Of a DNA stretch of 64,000 bases, positions 1 through 8,433 are shown in pieces (the first letter of the stretch is position 1; each line of letters opens with the position of its first letter). Source of the DNA: Pseudovibrio exalbescens (GTDB lineage Bacteria; Pseudomonadota; Alphaproteobacteria; Rhizobiales; Stappiaceae); the NCBI RefSeq assembly GCF_028737195.1, contig NZ_JAQZAJ010000001.1, positions 1 to 64,000 of the forward strand. Direction: 5' to 3'. The position numbers and the translations under genes are program-made. The notes beneath the pieces are model-generated. The model worked only from the letters and a program-made list of their open reading frames with translations, made no database searches and had not been told where the DNA came from.

Positions 1-10
1 ACAATCACAA

Positions 11-43
11 AAGCCCCCGACGCATCATGCGCGGGGGCTTTTT
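11..43 (+). terminator. Rho-independent terminator (copy 1)
   Basis: A GC-rich hairpin (arms 11-23 and 29-40, loop 24-28, one bulged A) runs into a T tract. It presumably ends a gene lying left of the window. The hairpin and the A-rich DNA after it recur almost unchanged at 688-741. Confidence 0.85.
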
Positions 44-64
44 GCATTCCAAAACAAAAACAAA
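11..64 (+). repeat. Terminator-containing direct repeat, copy 1
   Basis: The hairpin, the T tract and the following A-rich tail (to about 64) match 688-741 except for the loop bases. The two copies flank the VOC gene at 161-568, so the gene sits between duplicated terminator DNA. Confidence 0.8.
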
Positions 65-160
65 GACAATCAGCTTGAACGCGAAACCACGATGTGCGAG
101 CGTTGCAACTCGACTTCCATCGATTTTAAAGCACTCTTTTCTATTTCCACGATCTGACAA

Positions 161-568
161 ATGATTATGCAAGCGCCCTTCAGACTTCGGCTAGACACAC
201 TCGAAATCCCTGTCAGCAATCTGGACCGGTCCCGCGACTGGTACGCCTCCGTTTTTGACCTGACGCCCACTTGGGCTGATGATCTCCATTGCCAGCTTTC
301 TTCAAAAAATGATCTCGGGCTCCGGTTCCTACTGGTTGCAGCGGGGTGTGAAGACAGGCTTGCGTTCCAGAACGTTGCAACCGGTGTCGTTCACAGCTTT
401 GCGGATCTGGAAGTTGATGATCTTGAAGGGTTCCACGCGGCTTTGCGGGCGAAGGGCATAACTGTGCCAGACCTCAGGGATCCAGAGTACGACTGGGCAC
501 CGAAGGGGTTTGCGCTGCAGGATCCTGATGGCAACCGTTTCGGCATCTTTTCATTGAAAAGCGATTGA
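161..568 (+). CDS. VOC (glyoxalase/bleomycin-resistance fold) family protein
   Basis: This 135-residue protein has the vicinal oxygen chelate pattern: an N-terminal strand pairing substrate and metal (LDTLEIPVSNLDRSRDWY, about residues 11-28), a middle acidic turn, and the C-terminal signature with ALQDPDGNRFGIF near residues 117-129. Proteins of this family are glyoxalases, dioxygenases or drug-binding resistance proteins, and the sequence does not say which. ATG at 161 is followed by a second ATG two codons later. It stands alone between two copies of the same terminator, so it is probably a single-gene unit. Family call is firm, substrate unknown. Confidence 0.85.
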   Translation: MIMQAPFRLRLDTLEIPVSNLDRSRDWYASVFDLTPTWADDLHCQLSSKNDLGLRFLLVAAGCEDRLAFQNVATGVVHSFADLEVDDLEGFHAALRAKGITVPDLRDPEYDWAPKGFALQDPDGNRFGIFSLKSD

Positions 569-687
569 GACCATAGGCAGCAGCTTTGGTTGCAAACCGA
601 CCGTGAGGCAGGAGCGTTTATGATGTGTTGGTGGGCATGCTAGCAACAATTAAAGTCTCCAGCATCAAGCAGAACAAACAGACACAA

Positions 688-720
688 AAGCCCCCGACGC
701 TTCCAGCGCGGGGGCTTTTT
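688..720 (+). terminator. Rho-independent terminator (copy 2)
   Basis: Hairpin arms 688-700 and 706-717 with a five-base loop and a T run to 720. It lies about 120 bases after the VOC stop codon and probably ends that transcript. Only the loop differs from the copy at 11-43. Confidence 0.85.
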
Positions 721-741
721 GCATTCCAAAACAAAAACAAA
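688..741 (+). repeat. Terminator-containing direct repeat, copy 2
   Basis: Second copy of the block at 11-64, including the A-rich tail after the T tract. Identity beyond the hairpin argues for duplication rather than independent terminators. Confidence 0.8.
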
Positions 742-1343
742 CACCCAACAAAACATGCATGATATGCGCATTACATGAGCAGTCCAGCCATCAGGCTTGT
801 GGGGCGGCTTTGGGCGCGCGCCGTGGTAGCCTTATCGCCGGGCCTAATCAGGCTGGCTGGGGCTTGTGCGGCCCGCGTGGGAGGATTTTGCTGGTAGCGG
901 TTTGGTTCGTGTTGTTGTCCTTTCGACGAGCCGGCGGCCTACGTGGAAAGCGAACATTGCAAAGTCATTCGTCGTTTTATCTTGCAGCCTAACAACCAAG
1001 CTGGCGGGCAGGCCTAACCGAACTGGCACAAGATCTGATGGCGATTGCGTCGGATTTTTTTCGCCTCAACTACTGCTTCATGGAGGGGCTTGCCAAGTGG
1101 AAACAGGGTTCTCTCCATTGGAAGCTCGAGATGGTTTTGGCACTATTTTCTGTGCTGTGGCAGGGACCAGGTTCGAGCCCATCCTGTTGGTATTTAAGGG
1201 GGTAGGGCGCTTTGCTCACTGAAACAACTGTATGAGCGCCGAGTTCAGACCAGTTTGACGTGTTGAGATTCCTCATTCGCCATCGTCTGTCATCGCTTCT
1301 TCACAGGCTAATTGGCGTTTCCACAATGATTGCAAATATTCGC
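742..1343. other. Intergenic stretch without a recognisable gene
   Basis: Several short open frames of 60-118 codons lie on both strands and overlap one another. None shows a family motif, a good ribosome site or a signal peptide, so I call no gene here. Confidence 0.6.
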
Positions 1344-1344
1344 C

Positions 1345-1373
1345 TTGAAATCCGGCGCTTAGGTGGGTATCTA
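1345..1373 (+). promoter_or_regulatory. Sigma-70-type promoter for tRNA-Ser
   Basis: TTGAAA at 1345-1350 and TATCTA at 1368-1373 are separated by 17 bases. The tRNA begins 10 bases after the -10 box, as expected for a stable RNA promoter with a very short leader. Confidence 0.65.
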
Positions 1374-1382
1374 CGCGGTCAA

Positions 1383-1472
1383 GGACACGTGGCCGAGTGG
1401 TCGAAGGCGCTCCCCTGCTAAGGGAGTAGGCCCGGAAGGGTCTCGAGGGTTCGAATCCCTCCGTGTCCGCCA
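1383..1472 (+). tRNA. tRNA-Ser (anticodon GCT)
   Basis: The acceptor arms 1383-1389 and 1462-1468 pair perfectly, with discriminator G and an encoded CCA at 1470-1472. The anticodon loop holds GCT at 1417-1419, reading AGC and AGU serine codons. The long variable arm and the T loop (GGTTCGAATCC) are class II tRNA-Ser features. The RM operon follows on the other strand, but I found no exact copy of the tRNA 3' end further along that would mark an island attachment site. Confidence 0.97.
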
Positions 1473-1498
1473 CTTGCCCCCGCGAAAGCGTTCTCCCG

Positions 1499-1520
1499 AT
1501 CCGGCTGCGGCCGGATTTTT
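1499..1520 (+). terminator. Terminator after tRNA-Ser
   Basis: A 7-bp perfect stem (1499-1505 with 1510-1516), loop TGCG, then five T residues. It lies 26 bases after the tRNA CCA. The next 220 bases up to the metalloprotease gene hold nothing recognisable. Confidence 0.8.
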
Positions 1521-1738
1521 CAGTTGTATTCGGGGGTTATGCGGGAGGGGCTGAGCACTGGCCCCGGAGCCAGAAGCCTCGGAAGCGGTCTCTCCGGGCC
1601 GATATTCTCTGGACCTGATGACTGCGCCGATTTGGTGAATTTCTTATAAGTCCTTGTAAGAGAGAAAGAAAATCCAGCGTCGGAAATTGCTTGGATTGGG
1701 GTCGCGTTAGCGTCTGTTACGACCGGTTTCGGAATTTC

Positions 1739-2455
1739 TCAGGCCATGGCCCGTTCGAGCCTTTGCTTCCGACGCTCCCAATCGGGCATCACCTTGTCGA
1801 GAAGGTCAAAGAACGCCGCCCCGTGATGAGGCTCGGCCACATGGCAGAGTTCATGGGTGATCACGTAGTCAATGGCGTCGACAGGGGCCTGAACCAGACG
1901 ACGATTGAGTAGCAAACGTCCGGCCGGTGACATGGACCCCCATCGCTGCCGGGTCTGGCGTACGATGAGACCCATCGGCCTGAATGCCTCGGGATCCGGG
2001 AACAGACCGAGACAGAGTTCGATCCGTTCCGGAAACTTGATGTGGGCCCGGTCCCGGTACCATGCCTCGACCAGTTCGCGTGTCACCTCCGGCCTGGTCG
2101 GTCGGTGAGTCTGCACGACGATGAAGCCGCGGATCAGCTTCACGCTTTCCTGAACATGCGGGACGACCTTCAGCCGGTATTGGCGCCCGAGGTAGAGATG
2201 AGTCTCCCCTGCGACGAACCTGCGCTCCGGCGTGCGCGGCAGGAACTGGGAGAAGTACCGCTGCTGCCTTGTCACCCATGCCGCGCGCTTCCGCAGCTTG
2301 GCTTCGATGGCGTCTAGTGTCGCGTCCTCCGGGGCCGCGATCACCACCGACGCATCCGGCTCGACGGCGATTTCCAGTGTCTTCCTCCTGCGCCGGACAA
2401 TCTCGTACTGGATCTCCTGTTCGCCGTACCGCAGGCAGTGCAACTCCCGTGTCAT
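1739..2455 (-). CDS. YgjP-like (DUF45) zinc metalloprotease domain protein
   Basis: This 238-residue protein ends in the zinc metalloprotease signature HELCH (residues 201-205), with the third ligand His at 210 or 211 and the family motif QRWGS near 170-174. YgjP/DUF45 proteins are predicted cytoplasmic SprT/WLM-like peptidases often found next to type I restriction genes; their substrate is not established. The start ATG (2453-2455) overlaps the stop of hsdR (2452-2454) in an ATGA junction, so it is the last gene of the restriction operon and probably co-translated. All metal ligands are intact. Confidence 0.88.
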   Translation of the reverse strand: MTRELHCLRYGEQEIQYEIVRRRRKTLEIAVEPDASVVIAAPEDATLDAIEAKLRKRAAWVTRQQRYFSQFLPRTPERRFVAGETHLYLGRQYRLKVVPHVQESVKLIRGFIVVQTHRPTRPEVTRELVEAWYRDRAHIKFPERIELCLGLFPDPEAFRPMGLIVRQTRQRWGSMSPAGRLLLNRRLVQAPVDAIDYVITHELCHVAEPHHGAAFFDLLDKVMPDWERRKQRLERAMA

Positions 2456-5400
2456 GCCGCGAACCGGGCCCGCGCAAGATCCATAATCTTGAGTTCGAGA
2501 TCGTCGAGCACTTCTACGGGCAGGTCGATGTCCTTCTCGTCGCGCAGGACATCGAAGAAGTAGTCATCAATGGCGTTGCGCAGATTGTTCTGGGCCACCT
2601 CATTCGACCAGATATCCACGATCAGGTGCGATTTGATGATGTCGATGATCTGTTGAGCGATCGCTGCGACCTCGACGCCGGTCACTGAATCATCGCCCTT
2701 GGTCTTGAGCTGACCATCTAGGACGCCGAAGAAGGCCTGCGCATCCTCATCGCCCCTAATGCTCTCCGGAACATCCCGCCCCCGATCCTTGCGGGCCACC
2801 TTGCTCGCGAGATCCACGACACTGTTGAGGTATTCGCGCTCGGAGAGCCGCTTTTCGCGGTAGGCCCGGATGGTCTCTTCGAGCAGCTCGGAGAACTGTT
2901 TGTAGAACGTCGGGTCCTCATCCATCTTCTCGGTGATTGCCCGCCGGGTCGCACTGGCGATGCGATCGGCCTTTGAGGCCTCGGAAACCCCCGTTTCCTC
3001 GATGACAGCCTTAAGCGCGTCGGGATCGTTGATGTTAACCACCTCGATGATGGTCTCCGCCGGCATTGCCACGACGTGGTCATCAAGGAGCTTCTGGATC
3101 TTCGGCTCGAACTCGCGGACATCGACCGTCTCCTGGTAGCGGAGCTGGACCGAGCGCTTGAGTTCGGAGAACTGTTTCCAGTCGCGTTTCAGGGAATCGA
3201 TCTTGGCCTCGTCAAAGACGTCGAAGAGCTTGTCGGACGAGAGCAAGATGTGCAGGCACCGGCTGAAGGCTTTGAGGCGCGCGTAGAACTCGTGCCGTAG
3301 CGCCTCATCGGCGAGGTGCTGTTCGAACTGCTCCATGTCCTTCTTGTTCCGGACAGGCTTGAACAGGTCCCAGAGCTGGTCGTGCAGCTGGGGCAGCTTG
3401 CGGATTTCCTCGCGGACGTCATGAACCGTTCCGGCGAGGTCGGCCGCCTCGTAGCCTTCGAAGGCGCTGTATGTCGTCAGCGCACTGTCCAGCTCGCCCA
3501 GCAGCCCCTCATAGTCGACGATGAAGCCGAACTGCTTCTCAGTGCCGCCGTCTTCATACAGCCTGTTCACACGCGCAATTGCTTGCAGGAGGTTGTGCTC
3601 CTTCAAGGACTTGCAGACGTAAAGCACCGTGTTCCGAGGTGCGTCGAAGCCGGTGAGGAGCTTTGAGACGACGATCAGGATCTCCGGATCGCCGGAGCCC
3701 TTGAAGGCATCGATGATCTGTCGGTTGTACTCGTCCTCGGTCTTGTACCGCGCCATCATCTTTGACCAAAATTTCCGCACGAGATCCTTCGATTCTTGAT
3801 CGACCTCCTCGTTGCCCTCGTTCTCGTCCGGCGGGGAGATGACAATGGCACTCGAGACGTGGCCGATCTCGTCGAGAACCTCCTTGAAGCGGACCGCCGC
3901 CGCCTTAGACGGGGCAACGAGCTGCGCCTTGAAGCCGGTCCCTTGCCAGTGCTGGCGATAGTGCTCGGAGATGTCGAAGGCCTTTGCTTGGATGGCCTGG
4001 TCGGTCTTGGCCAACGCGTCCATCCGAGAGAACTTGCGCTTCAGATCGCGCTTCTGGTTTTCGGTCAGCCCCTCGTTGATCTTGTCGAACCATCGGTCGA
4101 TGACGGCACCCGAGACCTGCTGCTCGACAAGCCGCCCTTCGTAGAGCAGCGGCACGATGGCGCCGTCGGCGATCGCCTCGTCGATGGCGTAGCGGTGGAT
4201 TAGCCGCCCGAAGGTCGACAGCGTGTTCTTCTCCTTCTTCAGCAGGGGCGTGCCGGTGAAGCCAAGGTAGCAGGCCTTAGGCAGAAGGCGTCGCATCTTG
4301 GCGGCGAACTGGCTGTGGCCGCCGTAGCGACCCGTCTGCGTCCTGTGGCTCTCGTCGATCAGCACGAAGATGTTCGGATCGCCGTCCGCCAGCTTGCTAT
4401 GCTTCAGCGCAGTGTCGAACTTGTTGATGATCGTGGTGACCAGCGGAGCCTTGTTCTGGACAAGCTCCAGTAGGTGAGACCCGCTCGTAGCACGGACTGG
4501 CTCCAGATCGCAGGACTTGAAGGTGTCCTTGATCTGCTTGTCGAGATCGTCACGGTCCGTGACGATGATGATCCGCGGGTTTTCGATGCTGCGTTCGAGG
4601 GCGAGCGATCTCCCCAGCATGACCATTGTCAGCGACTTGCCTGAACCTTGGGTGTGCCAGATCACGCCGCCCTTGCGCGCGCCGCTGATATCGTGCTGCT
4701 TGACCGTCTCGACCGCGCGGCGGATTCCGAAGAACTGCTGGTGGCGCGCGACCTTGCGAATGCCGCCATCGAACACGGTGAAGCGGCGGATGAGATCGAG
4801 CAGCCGCGCGGGTCGGCACAGCGCGTACACCGTCCGATCTTGAACCGTGACCGCGCGGTCTCCTTCTGCCTCCATTGAGTCGAAGTAGACGCGCGCGCCG
4901 ACGAAGTCGCCAGAAAAGATCGAGTCTTTTTCGGCCGCCGCAAGGACGCGGTTGGCGAAGGGCGCAATGGCCTCGTCGGTGTCTTCCTCGTCGCGCCATT
5001 CGGCCCAGAATTTAGACTTGGTCCCGACCGTCGCATAGCGCGCGCTGTTGCGGTTCATAGAGACCAGCAGCTGGGCGAAGTGGAAAAGCTGCGGGATGTT
5101 GTCTTCGTTCTGGTAGCCAATCAGCTGGCTGTCCGCCTTCTTCAGGCTTTCGGTCGGCCGCTTATTTTCGATCACCAGGATTGGAATACCATTCACGAAG
5201 GCAACGATGTCGCAGCGCTTGGTCTGGCTGGACGCGGTCCTCTCCACCGAAAACTCGGCAGTCACGTGGAAGACGTTGTTCTCAGGCTGGTCCCAGTCGA
5301 TGTAGCGGAATGAGTAGCTCTTTGAGTCGCCGTCGATGGACTTCGTGATCGTCGTCCCGAGTACGAGCGTGTCGTAGATGTCCTGGTTCGTCCCACGGAG

Positions 5401-5667
5401 CCCCTTCAAACGGTCCGGCGTGGGTTTGAGCCGCCGCATCGCCTCGTGCGCGTCCTCAAGGTCAAAGCTGTATTCTCTTCCCCGATGCGTGAAGCGGTTG
5501 ATGCGCATCAGCTGGTCGGCGAGCACGTCATCCAGCACCACGTTCCGCAGGCGCCCGCCGCGCAGGCGAAGCGCCTCCTCCTGCGACAGTGGGGTGAATC
5601 CAAGCGCAACCAGCAACTGAAGTGCTGGGACTTGAGATTGGTGTTTTTCGGCGGCGTTGAAGGTCAT
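2452..5667 (-). CDS. hsdR: Type I restriction endonuclease subunit R
   Basis: This 1071-residue motor-nuclease has the expected order: an N-terminal nuclease domain with Asp153 and the ENK motif (Glu167, Lys169), a Walker A (HTQGSGKS, about 338-345), DESHR (438-442) and TGTP (471-474) of the superfamily 2 translocase, then a helical C-terminus. It would cut unmodified DNA after ATP-driven translocation once bound to an M2S core. I chose the ATG at 5667 because it overlaps the kinase stop in an ATGA junction and begins the conserved part; the frame stays open 63 codons further upstream inside the kinase gene. The gene looks intact, but its HsdM partner is truncated. Confidence 0.95.
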   Translation of the reverse strand: MTFNAAEKHQSQVPALQLLVALGFTPLSQEEALRLRGGRLRNVVLDDVLADQLMRINRFTHRGREYSFDLEDAHEAMRRLKPTPDRLKGLRGTNQDIYDTLVLGTTITKSIDGDSKSYSFRYIDWDQPENNVFHVTAEFSVERTASSQTKRCDIVAFVNGIPILVIENKRPTESLKKADSQLIGYQNEDNIPQLFHFAQLLVSMNRNSARYATVGTKSKFWAEWRDEEDTDEAIAPFANRVLAAAEKDSIFSGDFVGARVYFDSMEAEGDRAVTVQDRTVYALCRPARLLDLIRRFTVFDGGIRKVARHQQFFGIRRAVETVKQHDISGARKGGVIWHTQGSGKSLTMVMLGRSLALERSIENPRIIIVTDRDDLDKQIKDTFKSCDLEPVRATSGSHLLELVQNKAPLVTTIINKFDTALKHSKLADGDPNIFVLIDESHRTQTGRYGGHSQFAAKMRRLLPKACYLGFTGTPLLKKEKNTLSTFGRLIHRYAIDEAIADGAIVPLLYEGRLVEQQVSGAVIDRWFDKINEGLTENQKRDLKRKFSRMDALAKTDQAIQAKAFDISEHYRQHWQGTGFKAQLVAPSKAAAVRFKEVLDEIGHVSSAIVISPPDENEGNEEVDQESKDLVRKFWSKMMARYKTEDEYNRQIIDAFKGSGDPEILIVVSKLLTGFDAPRNTVLYVCKSLKEHNLLQAIARVNRLYEDGGTEKQFGFIVDYEGLLGELDSALTTYSAFEGYEAADLAGTVHDVREEIRKLPQLHDQLWDLFKPVRNKKDMEQFEQHLADEALRHEFYARLKAFSRCLHILLSSDKLFDVFDEAKIDSLKRDWKQFSELKRSVQLRYQETVDVREFEPKIQKLLDDHVVAMPAETIIEVVNINDPDALKAVIEETGVSEASKADRIASATRRAITEKMDEDPTFYKQFSELLEETIRAYREKRLSEREYLNSVVDLASKVARKDRGRDVPESIRGDEDAQAFFGVLDGQLKTKGDDSVTGVEVAAIAQQIIDIIKSHLIVDIWSNEVAQNNLRNAIDDYFFDVLRDEKDIDLPVEVLDDLELKIMDLARARFAA

Positions 5668-6740
5668 TTTCCGGTCACCACGAATTGCTTGAAGCCCGAG
5701 ACGAGCTTTTCCGCCTGCTTCTGGGTGAGACCCCGTTTGCAGAACTGAGTGACACGCTGGGTATTGCCTGAGACCACATTGCGCTTGCTGCAGGTCACAT
5801 CGAACTTCCCGCCTGCCACTGGCAAGATTGAGTGCGAGAATTCGTATGTCCCGCATTTGCCGACTTCGTTGCTGGATGCATCGACGGTCCAGTGCCCAGG
5901 GTAATCCAGCTTTTCGAGCGCGCGCCGCATCTCAAGAGCGCTGGTGTGCCGCTTGGCCGGATCGGGATGGACGGCCTTGAGGATGACGCGACGAACGGCT
6001 GCCGGGATGTGGCACCCGAAGTCCTTTGCCTGAAGCAGCTTCCCCGATGCGATGTCCTGTTCGTACTGCGTCGATCCGATGCTGGCGCGGACTGCTCGCA
6101 GGTGGTCCAGATGGATCAACAGCCTCGCCAGGGTCATCCCGACTTGGAAAATTTCCGAGCTGACGCCGATATTTCCTGTGGCCACGACCTCTGGTGCACG
6201 GTGAAGGACATAGGCGTTCGGGGCCGCAACCGGTGCGCCGTTGGACGAAACGCCAGTGATCCCGTAGTCGGACAGCATTGCCTGTTGCTGGGGCCCCAGC
6301 AGGATGTTCCCGGGCTTGATGTCGTTGTGATAGAAACTGCGGGCGTGGAGATACTCCAGCCCCTGCAGGATATCCCGCGCGATCCGCAGGACGGCAGGGA
6401 GAGGCAGATAACCAGACGGGTTCGCCAAGGTCTCGACCGAACCGTTAGGTTGGTAGTCCATGGCGAGGATAACGGCATGATCCCCGGCCACGGGAACAAC
6501 ATCGGCCTGGTGGATGTACACGAGGTTGTTGTGTTCAAGGCGGTTGCCGATCTGGGCTTCGCGCAGCCGCTCGTCGACCGACACCCCCGGCTGGAGGACT
6601 TTCACGGCATACTCACGCTGCACAGCGACGTCATGCGCGAGCCAGACCTCTCCGAAGCTGCCTGCACCGATCTTGCTGACCAGATGGTACTTGTAGAGGT
6701 TCATGCCGGGGCTGAGGGTTACGGGAACAAGCTGGTTCAT
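5664..6740 (-). CDS. Serine/threonine protein kinase embedded in the restriction operon
   Basis: This 358-residue soluble kinase has the glycine loop GAGSFGEV (25-32), catalytic Lys47, helix-C Glu61, catalytic loop HNDIKPGN with Asp140, and DYG (158-160) in place of DFG. HND instead of HRD marks a non-RD kinase, a class usually not dependent on activation-loop phosphorylation. A cysteine-bearing extension of about 85 residues follows the kinase fold. No membrane segment is visible. The start at 6740 overlaps the upstream stop (ATGA) and its own stop overlaps the hsdR start, so it is translationally coupled on both sides. A role in phosphorylating a restriction subunit is inference. Confidence 0.9.
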   Translation of the reverse strand: MNQLVPVTLSPGMNLYKYHLVSKIGAGSFGEVWLAHDVAVQREYAVKVLQPGVSVDERLREAQIGNRLEHNNLVYIHQADVVPVAGDHAVILAMDYQPNGSVETLANPSGYLPLPAVLRIARDILQGLEYLHARSFYHNDIKPGNILLGPQQQAMLSDYGITGVSSNGAPVAAPNAYVLHRAPEVVATGNIGVSSEIFQVGMTLARLLIHLDHLRAVRASIGSTQYEQDIASGKLLQAKDFGCHIPAAVRRVILKAVHPDPAKRHTSALEMRRALEKLDYPGHWTVDASSNEVGKCGTYEFSHSILPVAGGKFDVTCSKRNVVSGNTQRVTQFCKRGLTQKQAEKLVSGFKQFVVTGK

Positions 6741-7204
6741 GGGTGACGCAGCCCCCACCATGCTGCATTCACAGCGTCAGCCATCTTGGTGTCCCAATAC
6801 TTTTCGGTCTTGCCGACACGGCTTTCTGCGTGCCGCTTGGTGTCTTTGCTGGTCGTCCCCATCGAGCCATAAATCTTGATTTCGACCGGGATGTCGCGAT
6901 GGGCGCAGGCGAGGACGACAGCCGCGTCATTGTAGGCCGAACGGCGCTTTGCCTTCGTGTCCTGGCGAGTGAATTCGTTTTGCTTGATCATCACCTTGTT
7001 GATGCCCGGGTGCGCATCAAAGACCGCCAGAAGCTCGCGGTACATCCAGTCCAGCCGCTCGGCATCCGCATCCTCGGTGATTGATGCGGGGACAGATAGC
7101 TTGTTGTCGCTGGTGGCGTTCTCCAACACATAGGCCCCGCCAACCTCCGACACGACTGCGTACCGAGGGGCTTTAGGGTCGCCGCGAAATCCAAGAACCT
7201 TCAT
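6737..7204 (-). CDS. RuvC/RNase H-like protein (DUF3010-like)
   Basis: This 155-residue protein starts with a short strand (MKVLGFRG), has a central VMIKQNEF segment (about 71-78) and a late KMADAVNAAWWGL helix (140-152). That pattern resembles the RNase H-fold RuvC-like DUF3010 family, in which acidic residues bind metal. Glu77 and Asp143 sit at plausible positions, but the first-strand acid usual for resolvases is missing, so nuclease activity is uncertain. ATGA overlaps with hsdS before it and the kinase after it show it belongs to the restriction operon. Function unknown; the fold assignment is moderate. Confidence 0.6.
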   Translation of the reverse strand: MKVLGFRGDPKAPRYAVVSEVGGAYVLENATSDNKLSVPASITEDADAERLDWMYRELLAVFDAHPGINKVMIKQNEFTRQDTKAKRRSAYNDAAVVLACAHRDIPVEIKIYGSMGTTSKDTKRHAESRVGKTEKYWDTKMADAVNAAWWGLRHP

Positions 7205-8433
7205 GCCAATTCCTTTTCTGAATTCACCCGCCACTCGCCCGTCAGCAGCTTTTGCATGAGGCCGCGTTTTTGCAGGGTGACCGCTTCAATCTCGCGCTCG
7301 GTCGCGGCGAGGTCGTCGCGTGCAGTGTTCAGGACGGCGGCGATGGCTTTCTGCTCGTCCAGCTCCGGCAATGGTAATTTCAGCGCGGCTAGGTCGTCGT
7401 AGTAGGTCCGTTGGCGCACGCTGCCGGAACCGCCGCTGTTGATGTAATGGGCCCACCAGGATGTTTTACGCAGGTGGTCGAGGTAATCGGGGTCGAGGCC
7501 ATCGGCATTGCAGGCGAAGACGACATAGTCGGGGCTTACCAGCACCTCTTCATCGCGCTCGTTCATCGCGATGGAACCAACATTGATACGCATCGGATTG
7601 TAGGCGAAGGCGCGCGGGGGAAGGCGCTTGTAGCGGCTGATGTCACCGGCAATCGTCTGTTCGCGCATGGGTATGACGCCTTGGGCCTTGGTGACCCCCA
7701 TTACGTAGTCGCGGCCGAGCCCCTTTGCCCCGTTTCGGGTGATCAGTTCATGTGTGACAGCGGCAAGGCGTGTCGGCACCCAATTGCGGCGCTGGTCGTC
7801 GAGGCGCAACACGCCGAAGAGCATCGCGTAGCGAAGTGCACCCAAGCGCTTGTCCTTCGCCGCGCGGAGAGTGGCGAGCTTTTCAAGCGCCTCGTCCCAT
7901 GTCTTCAAGATTGCGGCAATCATGCGCTGTTCGGGCAGTGAAGGCAAAAGAACTTCCACATCTGAAAGGTCAGGCGCATGAATATGGACGACGGAATGAC
8001 CTTTCCCGAAGCGAGCCTTTTGCCTGCATGCATGTTCAGAGTTTAGCGCGTGGGCGAGAAAAATTGGATCTTGGCCATGTTCGCGAAGAACTACAGTGTC
8101 ACCACCTACGTAAGCTGGTTCCGGCCCAGTGTATGCAACAGCCTTGCCTATCTCGTGGAGTGTTTCCCCAGAAGCCGCAAAAACAATGTCTCCAGTTCTC
8201 AGGACCTGCGCTGCCGATGCGGCTTCGTGCAAAACCCGTGATTTGAGGCAGGCTGTCGTGTTGCCGTAAGTTGAGTAGATTTCTCCATAGCGCAGACACG
8301 GATAGCCATCTTCCGACAAGTCAGAACGGGAAATCCCCTTGCCTTTTAGGAATCTGCCAATCTGGCCGAGTCGAACCAACATCGTATTATCTGCCAATTG
8401 ATCGTTGCCGTCATTGACGTCGTCGTCATGCAT
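7201..8433 (-). CDS. hsdS: Type I restriction-modification specificity subunit S
   Basis: This 410-residue protein has two target-recognition halves, each followed by a conserved helical spacer: PEQRMIAAILKTWDEALEKL in the middle and a similar DEQKAIAAVLNTARDDL near the end. Each half reads one part of a bipartite DNA site, and the spacers set the gap. I chose ATG at 8433; a GTG at 8439 is possible. It overlaps the hsdM stop by 8 bases, and its stop overlaps the RuvC-like start (ATGA). Two full halves mean it is not a half-S protein. It looks intact. Confidence 0.9.
   Translation of the reverse strand: MHDDDVNDGNDQLADNTMLVRLGQIGRFLKGKGISRSDLSEDGYPCLRYGEIYSTYGNTTACLKSRVLHEAASAAQVLRTGDIVFAASGETLHEIGKAVAYTGPEPAYVGGDTVVLREHGQDPIFLAHALNSEHACRQKARFGKGHSVVHIHAPDLSDVEVLLPSLPEQRMIAAILKTWDEALEKLATLRAAKDKRLGALRYAMLFGVLRLDDQRRNWVPTRLAAVTHELITRNGAKGLGRDYVMGVTKAQGVIPMREQTIAGDISRYKRLPPRAFAYNPMRINVGSIAMNERDEEVLVSPDYVVFACNADGLDPDYLDHLRKTSWWAHYINSGGSGSVRQRTYYDDLAALKLPLPELDEQKAIAAVLNTARDDLAATEREIEAVTLQKRGLMQKLLTGEWRVNSEKELA

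Noticed and set aside
759-1276. Overlapping short frames before the tRNA
   Set aside because: No motif, ribosome site or signal peptide.
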